DNA of 64,000 nt, from NCBI RefSeq assembly GCF_009295515.1, contig NZ_RQVV01000011.1, forward strand, positions 62,001 through 126,000. Reading direction: 5' to 3'. Of the stretch, positions 48,692 through 57,666 are shown in pieces. The position numbers and the translations under genes were made by a program. The number at the start of each line of letters is the position of its first letter. The stretch's first letter is position 1. The DNA is from Erwinia endophytica. Lineage in GTDB: Bacteria > Pseudomonadota > Gammaproteobacteria > Enterobacterales > Enterobacteriaceae. The notes under the pieces are model-generated. The model had not been told where the DNA came from. It ran no database searches and saw only the letters and a list, made by a program, of their open reading frames with translations.

Positions 48692-48762
48692 AATAACTAT
48701 TCATCTCCGCAAGAAATGCAGTGAAAGTAAGAGTGAACCTGAAATAGCCGCTAATTACCAGA

Positions 48763-48794
48763 TAGTGATTGAAAATAACTTTTATTTATCACTA
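48763..48794. promoter_or_regulatory. Inverted repeat in the LysR/lyase divergent promoter region
   Basis: TAGTGAT (48763-48769) and ATCACTA (48788-48794) form a perfect inverted repeat with an AT-rich 18-base spacer. It lies centrally between the two divergent genes, so it is a good candidate operator for the LysR protein. Confidence 0.5.
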
Positions 48795-48856
48795 ACGCCA
48801 CAGTCAGATGTTTTTTTTATTCCTGCTCTGTGACGTTATGCCAGGAGAGATAAATT

Positions 48857-50284
48857 ATGTCTGATCGTGCCGATCGTTTATGGGGAGCCCGTTTTAAAAG
48901 CGCGCCTGCCGCCGCCTTAACCGCGCTATCGCGCAGTCCGGAACATTATTTTGCGCTGGCTCCTTACGATTTGGCCGGTTGCCGTGCACACGCCCATGAA
49001 CTTGAACGCGCAGGGTTACTGACCGCCGCAGAGACGGTGACGATGATCGCCGCGATTGACCAACTGGACGCGGATTACCGTGACGGGAAAGTAGCCCCGA
49101 TCGCGGCGGATGAGGATGTACATACTTTCATTGAGCGAGTGCTGACTGAACGGTTGGGGGCGCTGGGCGGCAAGTTGCGTGCCGGTCGTTCGCGCAATGA
49201 TCAAACTGTCAACGATTTGCGTCTCTATCTGCGTGATCATGTGCGGAAAATCACTTCCGCATTGCTGGCGTTACAGCAGGCATTGCTGGCGCAGGCTCAG
49301 CAGCACATTAACACCATCGCGCCAGGCTTTACCCATTTGCAACAGGCCCAGCCCATCGTGTTTGGTCACCAGTTGCTGGCGCACGCGCAGGCTTTTGCAC
49401 GGGATATTGACCGTCTGCAGGACTGGGATCGCCGTAGCGCTTTCTCACCGTTGGGGGCGGCGGCGATGGCGGGTTCGGCTATTGCCCGCCATCCGGAGCT
49501 TGCTGCGCAGGAACTGGGCTATCTGGGGGCGTGTGAAAACTCGATTGATGCTGTTGCCAGTCGTGATTACGTGGCGGAATTCCTGTTTATTACCAGCATG
49601 ATTGGCGTCAACCTGTCGCGTATCAGTGAAGAAGTCTGTTTGTGGACCTCCCGTCAATTTCGCTGGGTGGAAATCAGCGACAGCTACGCGACGGGGAGCT
49701 CGATCATGCCGCAGAAAAAGAATCCGGATATTGCTGAACTCACCCGTGGCCGTAGTGGTCGCCTGATTGGTAACCTGACCGCGATGCTTGCCACCATGAA
49801 GTCGCTGCCGCTTGCCTACAATCGCGATCTGAGTGAAGACAAACGCGGCGCGATTGATTCTGTCGACACGTTGTTGCTGGTTCTGCCGGCGATGGCTGGC
49901 ATGATTGCCACCATGAAGGTCAATGAGGCTGAATTGCTGAAGCAGGCGCCGGAGGGTTTCACCCTGGCGACCGAAGTCGCCGACTGGCTGGCGATGCGGG
50001 GCGTACCGTTTAAGGAAGCGCACGAAATCACCGGCAAGTTGGTGCAGTTGTGTGAATTCCATCAGCAGGGGTTGTCCGATTTGAGCGATGAGCAGTTGGC
50101 GGAAGTCGACACTCGCCTGACGGCGGACGTGCGCAGCGCCCTGACGCTGGAGGCGGCTATTCACTCTCGCGATGGTTTTGGCGGCACTGCGCCAGCACGC
50201 GTCAGTGAACAGATTACTCGCCTGCGGGAGCGCATGCAGCAGCACGCCGACTGGGTCAGCGCCTGGCAGGGGCCGCGTCTGTAA
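48857..50284 (+). CDS. Argininosuccinate lyase-family C-N lyase
   Basis: A 475-residue member of the aspartase/fumarase superfamily, ArgH branch. Landmarks are GGKLRAGRSRNDQTVNDL (110-116 RSRNDQ), the catalytic TH pair in GFTHLQQAQP (Thr159-His160), and the mobile signature loop GSSIMPQKKNPD with the catalytic Ser at about 281-282. In ArgH the enzyme splits argininosuccinate to arginine and fumarate; relatives split EDDS and iminodisuccinate. HLQQAQP replaces the HLQRAQP usual in ArgH. It heads an operon with an amino-acid importer, two NodB-like enzymes and an MmgE/PrpD protein, so a catabolic N-succinyl amino acid substrate is more likely than arginine synthesis. Confidence 0.85.
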   Translation: MSDRADRLWGARFKSAPAAALTALSRSPEHYFALAPYDLAGCRAHAHELERAGLLTAAETVTMIAAIDQLDADYRDGKVAPIAADEDVHTFIERVLTERLGALGGKLRAGRSRNDQTVNDLRLYLRDHVRKITSALLALQQALLAQAQQHINTIAPGFTHLQQAQPIVFGHQLLAHAQAFARDIDRLQDWDRRSAFSPLGAAAMAGSAIARHPELAAQELGYLGACENSIDAVASRDYVAEFLFITSMIGVNLSRISEEVCLWTSRQFRWVEISDSYATGSSIMPQKKNPDIAELTRGRSGRLIGNLTAMLATMKSLPLAYNRDLSEDKRGAIDSVDTLLLVLPAMAGMIATMKVNEAELLKQAPEGFTLATEVADWLAMRGVPFKEAHEITGKLVQLCEFHQQGLSDLSDEQLAEVDTRLTADVRSALTLEAAIHSRDGFGGTAPARVSEQITRLRERMQQHADWVSAWQGPRL

Positions 50285-50309
50285 TCGTTAATTCAACGCT
50301 GGAGGCGGC

Positions 50310-51188
50310 ATGAACACATCGCAACATTCTGGAGTCACGGGCAATCGGGGGACGGGCGAACCCTCTTACGATCTTAAACAGTATGAAGTCGTGCCAAAGC
50401 GCTATTACGGACGTATCACCGCCACCGTGGTGATCATCCTGCTGCTGGCGGCACTGGTTCACGCCTTCTCTCAGGGCAAAATTGAGTGGGCTTATGTCGG
50501 ACAGTTTTTTACCGCCAGGGCGATCCTTGATGGGGTCATTAACACCCTGGTGATGTCGATTCTGGCAATGGCGTTGGGGATTGTTTTTGGCGTGGTGGCG
50601 GCGATTATGTACATGTCACCCAATCCGGTGCTGCATTATCTCTCGCTAGTCTACGCCTGGGTTTTTCGCGGTACGCCGTTGATCCTGCAACTTTTGCTGT
50701 GGTTTAACCTCGCGCTGGTGTTTCCGACTATCTCGATCCCTGGCGTGTTTAGTGTGGAAACAGTCAATGTGATGACGCCGTTTGTCGCCGCATTGCTGGG
50801 ACTGAGTATCAACCAGGGCGCTTATACTTCCGAAGTGGTGCGCGCCGGGTTGCTGTCGGTCGATACCGGTCAATATGAAGCGGCGAAGTCGATAGGTATG
50901 CCACGTTTGCAGGCGTTGCATCGCATTATTCTGCCGCAGGCAATGCGGGTGATTTTGCCGCCGGTGGGCAATGAATTTATCAGCATGATCAAAACCACCA
51001 GTCTGGCGAGCATGATCCAATATTCCGAGTTGCTCTACAACACGCAGAACATCTACTACGCCAACGCGCGGGTGATGGAACTGCTGTTCGTGGCGGGCAT
51101 CTGGTACCTGATTATCGTCACCGTGCTGTCGTTCGGGCAAAGCCGTCTTGAACGTTATTTCTCTCGCGGCCAGCGCCGCCGTAACTAA
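50310..51188 (+). CDS. Polar amino-acid ABC transporter permease (first system)
   Basis: A 292-residue HisM/GlnP-type permease with an unusual N-terminal cytoplasmic extension of about 35 residues ([20 protein letters not shown]). Five or six hydrophobic segments follow. The ATPase-docking EAA loop is [21 protein letters not shown], preceded by [23 protein letters not shown]. It is the only permease in the operon, so it probably acts as a homodimer. It lies 25 bases after the lyase gene. Confidence 0.92.
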   Translation: MNTSQHSGVTGNRGTGEPSYDLKQYEVVPKRYYGRITATVVIILLLAALVHAFSQGKIEWAYVGQFFTARAILDGVINTLVMSILAMALGIVFGVVAAIMYMSPNPVLHYLSLVYAWVFRGTPLILQLLLWFNLALVFPTISIPGVFSVETVNVMTPFVAALLGLSINQGAYTSEVVRAGLLSVDTGQYEAAKSIGMPRLQALHRIILPQAMRVILPPVGNEFISMIKTTSLASMIQYSELLYNTQNIYYANARVMELLFVAGIWYLIIVTVLSFGQSRLERYFSRGQRRRN

Positions 51189-51199
51189 GGAGGATCGCG

Positions 51200-51964
51200 A
51201 TGAGGAATATCGTCCGTGCCGTTGAGGTGAACAAGTATTTTGACAATTTCCATGCCCTGAAAGACGTCAGTCTGGAGGTGAACTACGGCGAGGTGATGTG
51301 CATTCTCGGGCCATCAGGTTCGGGGAAAAGTACTTTCCTGCGTTGTATCAACCAACTGGAAAAGGTCGATCAGGGCGGGATCTGGATCGATAACGAACTG
51401 GCGGGGTACCGCATTGTCGGCAACAAACTGCATCCATTGAGTGACAGGCAAATCGCTCGCCAGCGTTTACAGACTGGCATGGTATTCCAGCGTTTTAATC
51501 TTTTTCCGCATAAAACCGCGCTGGAAAACGTCATCGAAGGGCCCTACCGTGTGCTGTTACGACCCAGGCGCGAAGCGACGGAAGAAGCGATGCAACTGCT
51601 GGACAGGGTTGGGCTGGCGAATAAAGCGCACGCTTATCCACAGTCGTTATCCGGTGGGCAGCAGCAGCGTGTGGCCATCGCCCGGGCACTGGCGATGAAA
51701 CCCAAACTGATGTTGTTTGATGAGCCGACGTCCGCCCTTGACCCGGAAATGGTCGGGGAGGTGCTGGCAGTGATGCGTACGCTGGCAAAAGAAGGAACCA
51801 CCATGATTGTGGTGACTCACGAAATGGGGTTTGCCCGCGAAGTGGCTAACCAGGTGGTGTTCATGGACGAGGGGCGCATCATTGAACGCGGTGCGCCTGA
51901 AGACATCCTGCTGAACCCGCAAAATCCGCGGATGCAGAATTTTATTTCCGCCATTCTTCTTTAA
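51200..51964 (+). CDS. Polar amino-acid ABC transporter ATPase (first system)
   Basis: A 254-residue GlnQ/HisP-type ATPase. Walker A is GPSGSGKST, the Q-loop segment is [19 protein letters not shown], the signature is LSGGQQQR, Walker B is [14 protein letters not shown], and the switch His is in [12 protein letters not shown]. Between Walker A and the Q-loop it has the longer insert ([20 protein letters not shown]) seen in some subgroups. The ATG follows AAGGAGG. It powers the permease upstream together with the binding protein downstream. Confidence 0.94.
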   Translation: MRNIVRAVEVNKYFDNFHALKDVSLEVNYGEVMCILGPSGSGKSTFLRCINQLEKVDQGGIWIDNELAGYRIVGNKLHPLSDRQIARQRLQTGMVFQRFNLFPHKTALENVIEGPYRVLLRPRREATEEAMQLLDRVGLANKAHAYPQSLSGGQQQRVAIARALAMKPKLMLFDEPTSALDPEMVGEVLAVMRTLAKEGTTMIVVTHEMGFAREVANQVVFMDEGRIIERGAPEDILLNPQNPRMQNFISAILL

Positions 51965-51982
51965 ATAACCAGGGGAATCCAG

Positions 51983-52804
51983 ATGAAAAAGATCGTACTT
52001 TCTGCCGTTGTAGCGACGGTATTGTTGCAATCCACCGCCTGGTCCGCTGAGTTACCTGCGGCCCTGAAAGCGAAAGGGGAAATGACGGTAGCGATAATGC
52101 CGAACTACCCGCCAATGGAGTTTAAAGATCCAGCCAGCAACACGCTGAGTGGGGTGGATGTCGATTTGGGCAATGCCATAGGGAACAAACTGGGCATCAA
52201 AATCAACTGGCAGGAAATTGCTTTTGAACAGATGGTGAATGCTGTCGCGACCAAACGAGTCGATATGGTGATGTCGGGGATGACCGATACCCCGGAGCGT
52301 CAGAAGGTGGTCAGCTTTATCGACTACTTCACCACCGGTCCGCAGTTCTACACCCTGGTCGCACGTAAAGACATCAATACTGCGTCCGATTTGTGCGGTA
52401 AAAAAGTCGGTACCAGCCGTCGTACTACCTTCCCGCAGGAAATTGCTAAATGGAGTCAGGCGAACTGCGAAGCTAAAGGAAAGCCCGCTATCGTGGTAGT
52501 TGGAGCGGAAGGTACTGCGGATGCCCGTACCCAGCTGCGTCAGCGGCGTCTGGATGGGGCGGTACAGGGCAGCGAAACGTTGCCATACGTGATGAATCTG
52601 GAGAAAAACACCTACAAGCCGTTGGATAAAGCCATTGCCGTGCAGTTCACCGGGATGGCGATCGACAAAAATGATCCGGCGCTGATCGCTGCCGTGCAGG
52701 GCGCGGTGAATGCGCTGATTGCTGACGGCACTTACGCGAAGATCCTGAATAAATGGGGACTGGGCGCTAACGCAGTCAAGACGGCGACCGTTAACGGGAA
52801 ATAA
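51983..52804 (+). CDS. Polar amino-acid ABC transporter substrate-binding protein (first system)
   Basis: A 273-residue periplasmic binding protein (SBP family 3). The signal peptide covers residues 1-22 (ending AWSA). Motifs include MPNYPPMEFKDPASNTLSGVDVDLGNAIG and DMVMSGMTDTPERQKVVSF. The ligand-contact region LCGKKVGTSRRTT precedes the second lobe; a Cys pair may be formed by Cys residues in DLCGKK and ANCEAK. The ligand is unknown; the motifs fit a cationic or polar amino acid derivative. Confidence 0.92.
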   Translation: MKKIVLSAVVATVLLQSTAWSAELPAALKAKGEMTVAIMPNYPPMEFKDPASNTLSGVDVDLGNAIGNKLGIKINWQEIAFEQMVNAVATKRVDMVMSGMTDTPERQKVVSFIDYFTTGPQFYTLVARKDINTASDLCGKKVGTSRRTTFPQEIAKWSQANCEAKGKPAIVVVGAEGTADARTQLRQRRLDGAVQGSETLPYVMNLEKNTYKPLDKAIAVQFTGMAIDKNDPALIAAVQGAVNALIADGTYAKILNKWGLGANAVKTATVNGK

Positions 52805-52806
52805 TC

Positions 52807-53655
52807 ATGATAGCACCTGACGTTCGCCCACGCTGGCCGCAGGGTAAGGTGGGCTGTATGGCGCTGGCTTTTGACCTTGACGGGCCAACCGGTGACGCGA
52901 TGCTCAACGGCACCATTTGGCAGAAACCGGAATATTTCACGTTTGGCGGCTACGGCCCATTTCGCGCACTGGGGCGGTTGCTGGATTTGCTTGAACAATA
53001 TGACCTTCCAGCCACTTTCTTCATCCCCAGTTGGGTGGTGGAGCAGTGGCCGCAACAGTGCGCCGCGATTGTGGAAAAAGGGCATGAGGTGGCGTACCAC
53101 GGTTATCGCCATGAATCTTTTTATGCTCTTAGCGGTGATGAGCAGCGTCAGGTGATGGAAAAATCACGCGCGATATTTTGGCAGCGGCTGGGCATCCGTG
53201 CCGAAGGTTTCCGAACCCCTTCGGGCGACTGGCATCAGGAAACCCCCAGCGTATTACTGGATGCGGGCGTGACTTACTCCAGCAGTATGCGTGGCGATGA
53301 TCGGCCTTATGCCATCAGCGTACCGGGTTATCAGCAGCCGTTGGTTGAGATCCCCGGTAAGTGGGAGATGGACGATTATGCTTCGCTGGCTTATACCCGT
53401 GAACCGAATTTCCCGCAGGGGTTGGATCGCACCGCCAGTTATGCGCTGACGCTGGATAACTGGTGCCGTGAATTTGATGGCGCGATGGACGAAGGTCTGT
53501 GCCTGACCACTTTATTTCACCCTAAAATCAGCGGTAAACCCGGGCGCATCCTGTTGCTTGAGCAATTTATCGCCCATATGCGCCAGCGGGATGTTTGGTT
53601 CGCCCGCTGCCGCGACGTCGCCCACTGGTATCTGCAGGAGCAGCGACATGACTGA
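52807..53655 (+). CDS. NodB-fold (polysaccharide-deacetylase-like) hydrolase A
   Basis: A 282-residue cytosolic NodB/CE4-superfamily protein with no signal peptide, unlike cell-wall deacetylases. It has the metal triad pattern: Asp in MALAFDLDGPTG (motif 1), His-Gly-Tyr-Arg-His in VAYHGYRHES (motif 2, H-x3-H), and RTPSGDW (motif 3, Arg-x-Pro-x-Gly). A late catalytic-type His is in LTTLFHPKISGKPGR. Such cytosolic proteins include allantoinase PuuE-type amidohydrolases, so the substrate may be a cyclic or acylated amino compound. It starts three bases after the binding-protein gene. Confidence 0.85.
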   Translation: MIAPDVRPRWPQGKVGCMALAFDLDGPTGDAMLNGTIWQKPEYFTFGGYGPFRALGRLLDLLEQYDLPATFFIPSWVVEQWPQQCAAIVEKGHEVAYHGYRHESFYALSGDEQRQVMEKSRAIFWQRLGIRAEGFRTPSGDWHQETPSVLLDAGVTYSSSMRGDDRPYAISVPGYQQPLVEIPGKWEMDDYASLAYTREPNFPQGLDRTASYALTLDNWCREFDGAMDEGLCLTTLFHPKISGKPGRILLLEQFIAHMRQRDVWFARCRDVAHWYLQEQRHD

Positions 53656-54529
53656 ACAGACTCGCTGGCCAGCCGGGCAGCAATCGGCGGTGGTACTGAC
53701 CATCGATTTTAACGATATTCATGGCATTCTGACCCAGACGCCTGCGGTGGCTGGCAGGGATAAGACTCTGTCAGTCTGGCGTTATGGTACGCTGCGCGGT
53801 GTTGATCGCTTGCTGGCGTTGATGGCCAGGAAAAATCTGCGAGCCACCTGGTGTTTACCCGCCATTGTGGCAGAAGAAAACCCAGCCATATTTGCCCGGG
53901 TGGTGGCGGCAGGACACGAGATTGCCGGTAGTGGCGAACGTCATCAAAACTTCGATACGCTGACCTTGCAGGAGCAGATTACCAGTGTTAAGCAAGGTTG
54001 TGCCCGGTTGCAGGCGGCTTGCGGGCATCCGGTGGTGGGCTTTCGCACACCCGCCGGACAATGGAAACCCGGTCTGGCTGAAGCGCTGGCCGCGGCAGGG
54101 ATCCGCTGGTCTTCCTCATGGCGTGGTGACGACTTACCCTATTTTCATCCGTCTACCCGGCTGGTGGAGTTACCGCTGCACTATGAACTGGAAGATGAAC
54201 CCTATTTCGCCTTCAATCTAAGTCCGGCAGTGCCGCCGGGGCAGTCACGAATTGCCTCGTATCAACAAACGCTGGAGAACCTCAAGCTGGATTTCCGCGG
54301 TTTTCACCGTTTTGGTTTGTGTTATGTACTGCGTCTTCATCCAGAAATCATCGGCACGGCAGGGCGAATTGGCCTGCTGAGTGAATTGCTGGACTTTATT
54401 ACCGGACAGCAACAGGTGTGGCTGGCGACAGCGGGAGACGTGGCGGACTGGTGGCAGACGCAGCCGGATAATGTCAGCGAACACCCGGCTGAAATCTTCC
54501 AGCGGCAGATTCAGGAGCAAAACGGATGA
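53648..54529 (+). CDS. NodB-fold hydrolase B, with altered metal motifs
   Basis: A 293-residue paralogue of the preceding NodB-fold protein, overlapping it by 8 bases. Aligning the two, motif 1 reads LTIDFNDIHG (the second Asp of FDLDG is Asn). Motif 2 reads IAGSGERHQN, so the first His of H-x3-H is Ser and only the second His stays. Motif 3 RTPAGQW and LRLHPEIIGTAGR are kept. It may have changed chemistry or be a non-catalytic partner of the first enzyme. ATG at 53648 follows AGGAG. Confidence 0.82.
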   Translation: MTEQTRWPAGQQSAVVLTIDFNDIHGILTQTPAVAGRDKTLSVWRYGTLRGVDRLLALMARKNLRATWCLPAIVAEENPAIFARVVAAGHEIAGSGERHQNFDTLTLQEQITSVKQGCARLQAACGHPVVGFRTPAGQWKPGLAEALAAAGIRWSSSWRGDDLPYFHPSTRLVELPLHYELEDEPYFAFNLSPAVPPGQSRIASYQQTLENLKLDFRGFHRFGLCYVLRLHPEIIGTAGRIGLLSELLDFITGQQQVWLATAGDVADWWQTQPDNVSEHPAEIFQRQIQEQNG

Positions 54530-55884
54530 ATCAGGCAATGCAGCAACTGGCGCGCTTTATCGCGCAAACCCGTTTCAGTGATCTGCCTGCGTCGCTGGTC
54601 GAACGGGCGCAGCGGCATATTCTGGATACTTTCGGCGCCGCGCTGGCAGGCAGCGACAGCCCGATAACGCAGGCAGTACGGCAAACGGTGATTGCTGAAG
54701 GGGGTACGTCGCAGGCGGTGGTGTGGGGCAGCGCATTGCAAACCAGTCCGCGAAATGCGGCGTGGCTCAATGGTATCGCTGCGCATATGTATGAGTTGGA
54801 TGATACCGGCGGTTGCGATCATTCCGGCGCGGTGGTGTTGCCGGCGGTTCTGGCGGCATTGCCCTTGTGCGATGGGCCGGTTTCTGGTCAGCATTTAATC
54901 AGCGCGGTGGTGTTGGGCTATGATGTCGGGCGTCGTGTGCTGGAAGCCTGTGGCGGTTACGCGCCGCATAACGAGGCGGGCTGGCATTCTACCGCCACCT
55001 GTGGGGTGTTTGGCGCCGCTGCGGCAGTCGCAGCGTTGCTGCGGCTCAGTGAACAGCAGATTGTGCAGGCACTGGGGATTGCCGCCAGCTTCAGTAGTGG
55101 GGTATGGGGCTTTATCCACGATGGTTCTCAGAGTAAAAAATTGCATGCCGGACGGGCGGCGGAAGGGGGATTGTTGGCGGCGATGCTGGCGGCAAACGGT
55201 ATCACGGGTGCCTCACAAACCTTTGAAGATGTGTGGGGGGGATTCCTGAAAACGTTCGCGCCGCTCACCAGCCAGCCAGCGGCACTGACTGCCGGATTGG
55301 GGGAGGTCTGGAAGCTGAACCGTTGTTCGATTAAACCCTACGCCTCCTGCCGGGGGACGCATTCGGCGATTGATGCTATTGGTCTGTTGATGGATGAACA
55401 GCACTGTTCAGCCGATCAAATAGCGGGAATTCATGTCTGGCTCAATCCGTTCCTGCTGGAGATGTGCGGCAATACCGACAGGCAAAGCCTGGCTGCCGCG
55501 CAGATGAGCCTGCCGTATGCACTGGCGGCGCGGGTGGTGTTTGGCCATGCCGGGTTGGATGCTTATGACGCTGATCGACGGGCCAGCGCGGCAATCAGCG
55601 CCATGCTGCCACGCATTACGGTGCACATCGATCCTGAGCAGAGCAGTAACGACGAACCGATAGTCGAGCTGGAAACGATCAGCGGTCAGCGTTGGCGCAG
55701 GCAGGTGACTGTGCCGCTGGGCTCACCACAAAATCCGCTCAGCGATGATGCCCTGGTAGCAAAATTTAATCGACTGGCAGCGCGAGTCATGGCGGCAGAG
55801 CAGTGCGACCTGTTGCGTGAGTGCTGCCTGGGATTAGCCGGGATCGCTGATATTTCGATGCTGGTCAGGTTGTTGCAAAAGTAA
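54526..55884 (+). CDS. MmgE/PrpD family protein
   Basis: A 452-residue MmgE/PrpD protein. Members include 2-methylcitrate dehydratase, cis-aconitate decarboxylase and iminodisuccinate epimerase. Visible family segments are LDTFGAALAGSDSP, MYELDDTGGCDHSGAVVLPAVLAA (Asp/His-containing active-site region), GWHSTATCGVFGAAAA, DGSQSKKLHAGRAAEGG and KPYASCRGTHSAIDA. It overlaps the preceding gene in ATGA and ends the seven-gene operon, followed by a hairpin. With the C-N lyase as first gene, an epimerase role (as in iminodisuccinate breakdown) is a specific but unproven possibility. Confidence 0.88.
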   Translation: MNQAMQQLARFIAQTRFSDLPASLVERAQRHILDTFGAALAGSDSPITQAVRQTVIAEGGTSQAVVWGSALQTSPRNAAWLNGIAAHMYELDDTGGCDHSGAVVLPAVLAALPLCDGPVSGQHLISAVVLGYDVGRRVLEACGGYAPHNEAGWHSTATCGVFGAAAAVAALLRLSEQQIVQALGIAASFSSGVWGFIHDGSQSKKLHAGRAAEGGLLAAMLAANGITGASQTFEDVWGGFLKTFAPLTSQPAALTAGLGEVWKLNRCSIKPYASCRGTHSAIDAIGLLMDEQHCSADQIAGIHVWLNPFLLEMCGNTDRQSLAAAQMSLPYALAARVVFGHAGLDAYDADRRASAAISAMLPRITVHIDPEQSSNDEPIVELETISGQRWRRQVTVPLGSPQNPLSDDALVAKFNRLAARVMAAEQCDLLRECCLGLAGIADISMLVRLLQK

Positions 55885-56293
55885 TGCGTACTTTCCCGCA
55901 GAACTGGCGGGAAAATAAAAAAGGGTCAATCACACAATGTCATTCATGTAAGAAATACCGGCCCGAGTCTCCGGGCCTTTAACAGGAATGTATGGCTAAT
56001 AAAACAAGCAGTTATCCCACCTCTGCCGTCCCCTTAAACGCCGGTTCCGCCCCCCAGAGACAGCCCTCCGTTAAAATGAGGGGATTAACCGTGGGGAGAT
56101 TGGACGCCATGGCAGAGGTATATTCCTGGAAAGAGCCAAAGCAGCCCTTCGCTCACTCAGTTTTTCTCCCGATAACCGGAAAAAGGTTATCGGGTTGCCA
56201 TCCGTCAGAATTATTCCGGTTGCCCAATAATTCTCTATGACACAGACGATGAAATCGTCCAGATTATGCGGACGCTGCCCGCATCGTACTCTC
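55885..56293. other. Intergenic region after the lyase operon
   Basis: It contains the operon terminator and a set of short open frames. One frame (55992-56240, 82 codons, starting MANKTSSYPTSAVPL) has no recognisable sequence. In another, GYRVAIRQNYSGCPIILYDT continues to DDEIVQIMRTLP and looks coding-like but lacks a start. It may be the decayed end of a lost gene; I cannot identify it. Confidence 0.35.
55960..55980 (+). terminator. Intrinsic terminator of the lyase operon
   Basis: GGCCCG pairs with CGGGCC with loop AGTCTC, followed by TTT, 76 bases after the MmgE/PrpD stop; a second stem TTTCCCGC/GCGGGAAA lies just before at about 55892. Confidence 0.65.
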
Positions 56294-57622
56294 TTACATC
56301 ATCTGTGGTTCGCGGATGGCATTCCCCTTAGCAAACCGCGCCAGACGATATGGCGTAACATCAGTATAAGGTCGGCTGTTAGTGAGAATTTGTCCGCACA
56401 ATTCACCCGCGCCGGGACCAATGCCAAAGCCATGTCCGCTGAAACCAGCGGCAATAAACAGTCCGGGAACATTATCCATTTCATCAATCACCGGGACTAA
56501 ATCCGGCGTGGTATCAATCCATCCCCCCCAGGCATGATCGATAGCAATTCCTTTGAGATCGGGAAACAGTTCAACCAGCGTTTGCAGCGCTTCGCGTAAA
56601 ATTTGTTTATCCGGGGCCGGATCCAGCACGCGAATTTTCTCAAAGGGCGAGACTTGATCATTAGACCAGGTGCCTGCGGCTTCAGGGCCGCTAAAGAAGG
56701 ATCCGTTGAGGCGGACTTTCAATTGCTTGGCGATATTGCTGCGATACATGGGATAAAATTTTGCCGCATAACGGATATTCTGCGGCGCTAAATTCAGGCG
56801 GCCACGGCCAGGGATTGCCACGGTGTAGCTGCCATCGAGACGCCGTCTGATGCACAGGTTCGGCGTACTCAGGCAACCGTTGAGCACTTCTGGTGCCGCA
56901 GTGGTTTTAAACGCCGTTCCCAGAATGTTGGCGCTGGGCAGTTCAATGCCATACTGTTTACAGAAACGTGAACTCCATGCGCCGCCGCAGCAGATAACCC
57001 GGTTGGTTTTAACCAGGCCGCGTTCTGTCCAGACGCCAGAGACGCGTCCGGCGCTGATGTCCAGACCGCGCACCGCACAGTGTTGATGAATAAATGCCCC
57101 TCGTTGCTGTGCGCCGGTTGCGATCGCGGGAGCGGCCATCGACGGTTCAGCGCGACCGTCGGTCGGTGACCAGACGCCGCCCAGCCACGGTAAACGATCG
57201 CCAATGCGTTGCTGTGCTTCACTTGCCGTGAGCAGGTGGCTGACAAATCCCAGTTGCTTTGCCTGCGCGCCCCAGGCTTCCCATTTGGCAAGATCAGCTT
57301 CATTCAGCGTGCCATAAGCAATACCATGACGGCGAAAACCAAGGTCAAGCCCGGTCTCCTTACCCAATTCTTCCCAGCGTTGCAGGCTGCGCATCGCCAT
57401 AGGTAGTTCATACAGATCGCGATTCTGTTGCCTTACCCAGCCCCAGTTGCGGCCTGATTGCTCTCCCCCGATGACGCCTTTTTCAAACAACGCTACTGAC
57501 ACCCCGCGTTTTGCCAGTTCATAGGTGACAGAGGTACCAATGATACCGCCGCCGATGACCACAACATCAACCTCTTCGGGAAACGTAGCGTTATCGGTTA
57601 CAGCATTAACTTTTATACGCAT
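56294..57622 (-). CDS. FAD-dependent amino-acid/amine oxidoreductase (DAO family)
   Basis: A 442-residue FAD enzyme of the D-amino-acid-oxidase (DAO) superfamily. The Rossmann motif VVVIGGGIIGTSVTYELAKRG is at about residues 20-40, the next FAD motif is SGRNWGWVRQQNRDL, and the C-terminal FAD/substrate region is FIAAGFSGHGFGIGPGAGELCGQ. No signal or membrane segment. Relatives oxidise D-amino acids, glycine derivatives, gamma-glutamylputrescine (PuuB) or opines. It is upstream of and convergent with the lyase operon, and likely forms an operon with the XRE-cupin regulator behind it (44-base gap). Confidence 0.85.
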   Translation of the reverse strand: MRIKVNAVTDNATFPEEVDVVVIGGGIIGTSVTYELAKRGVSVALFEKGVIGGEQSGRNWGWVRQQNRDLYELPMAMRSLQRWEELGKETGLDLGFRRHGIAYGTLNEADLAKWEAWGAQAKQLGFVSHLLTASEAQQRIGDRLPWLGGVWSPTDGRAEPSMAAPAIATGAQQRGAFIHQHCAVRGLDISAGRVSGVWTERGLVKTNRVICCGGAWSSRFCKQYGIELPSANILGTAFKTTAAPEVLNGCLSTPNLCIRRRLDGSYTVAIPGRGRLNLAPQNIRYAAKFYPMYRSNIAKQLKVRLNGSFFSGPEAAGTWSNDQVSPFEKIRVLDPAPDKQILREALQTLVELFPDLKGIAIDHAWGGWIDTTPDLVPVIDEMDNVPGLFIAAGFSGHGFGIGPGAGELCGQILTNSRPYTDVTPYRLARFAKGNAIREPQMM

Positions 57623-57666
57623 TGACTGACCTTCCTGACAGATACGGTGACGAAAAGGGAATAAAT

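Noticed and set aside
48857-50284. Biosynthetic argH of arginine synthesis
   Set aside because: It is not with argC/argB/argG and instead heads a transport/catabolic operon under a LysR gene; the family is sure but the biosynthetic role is not supported.
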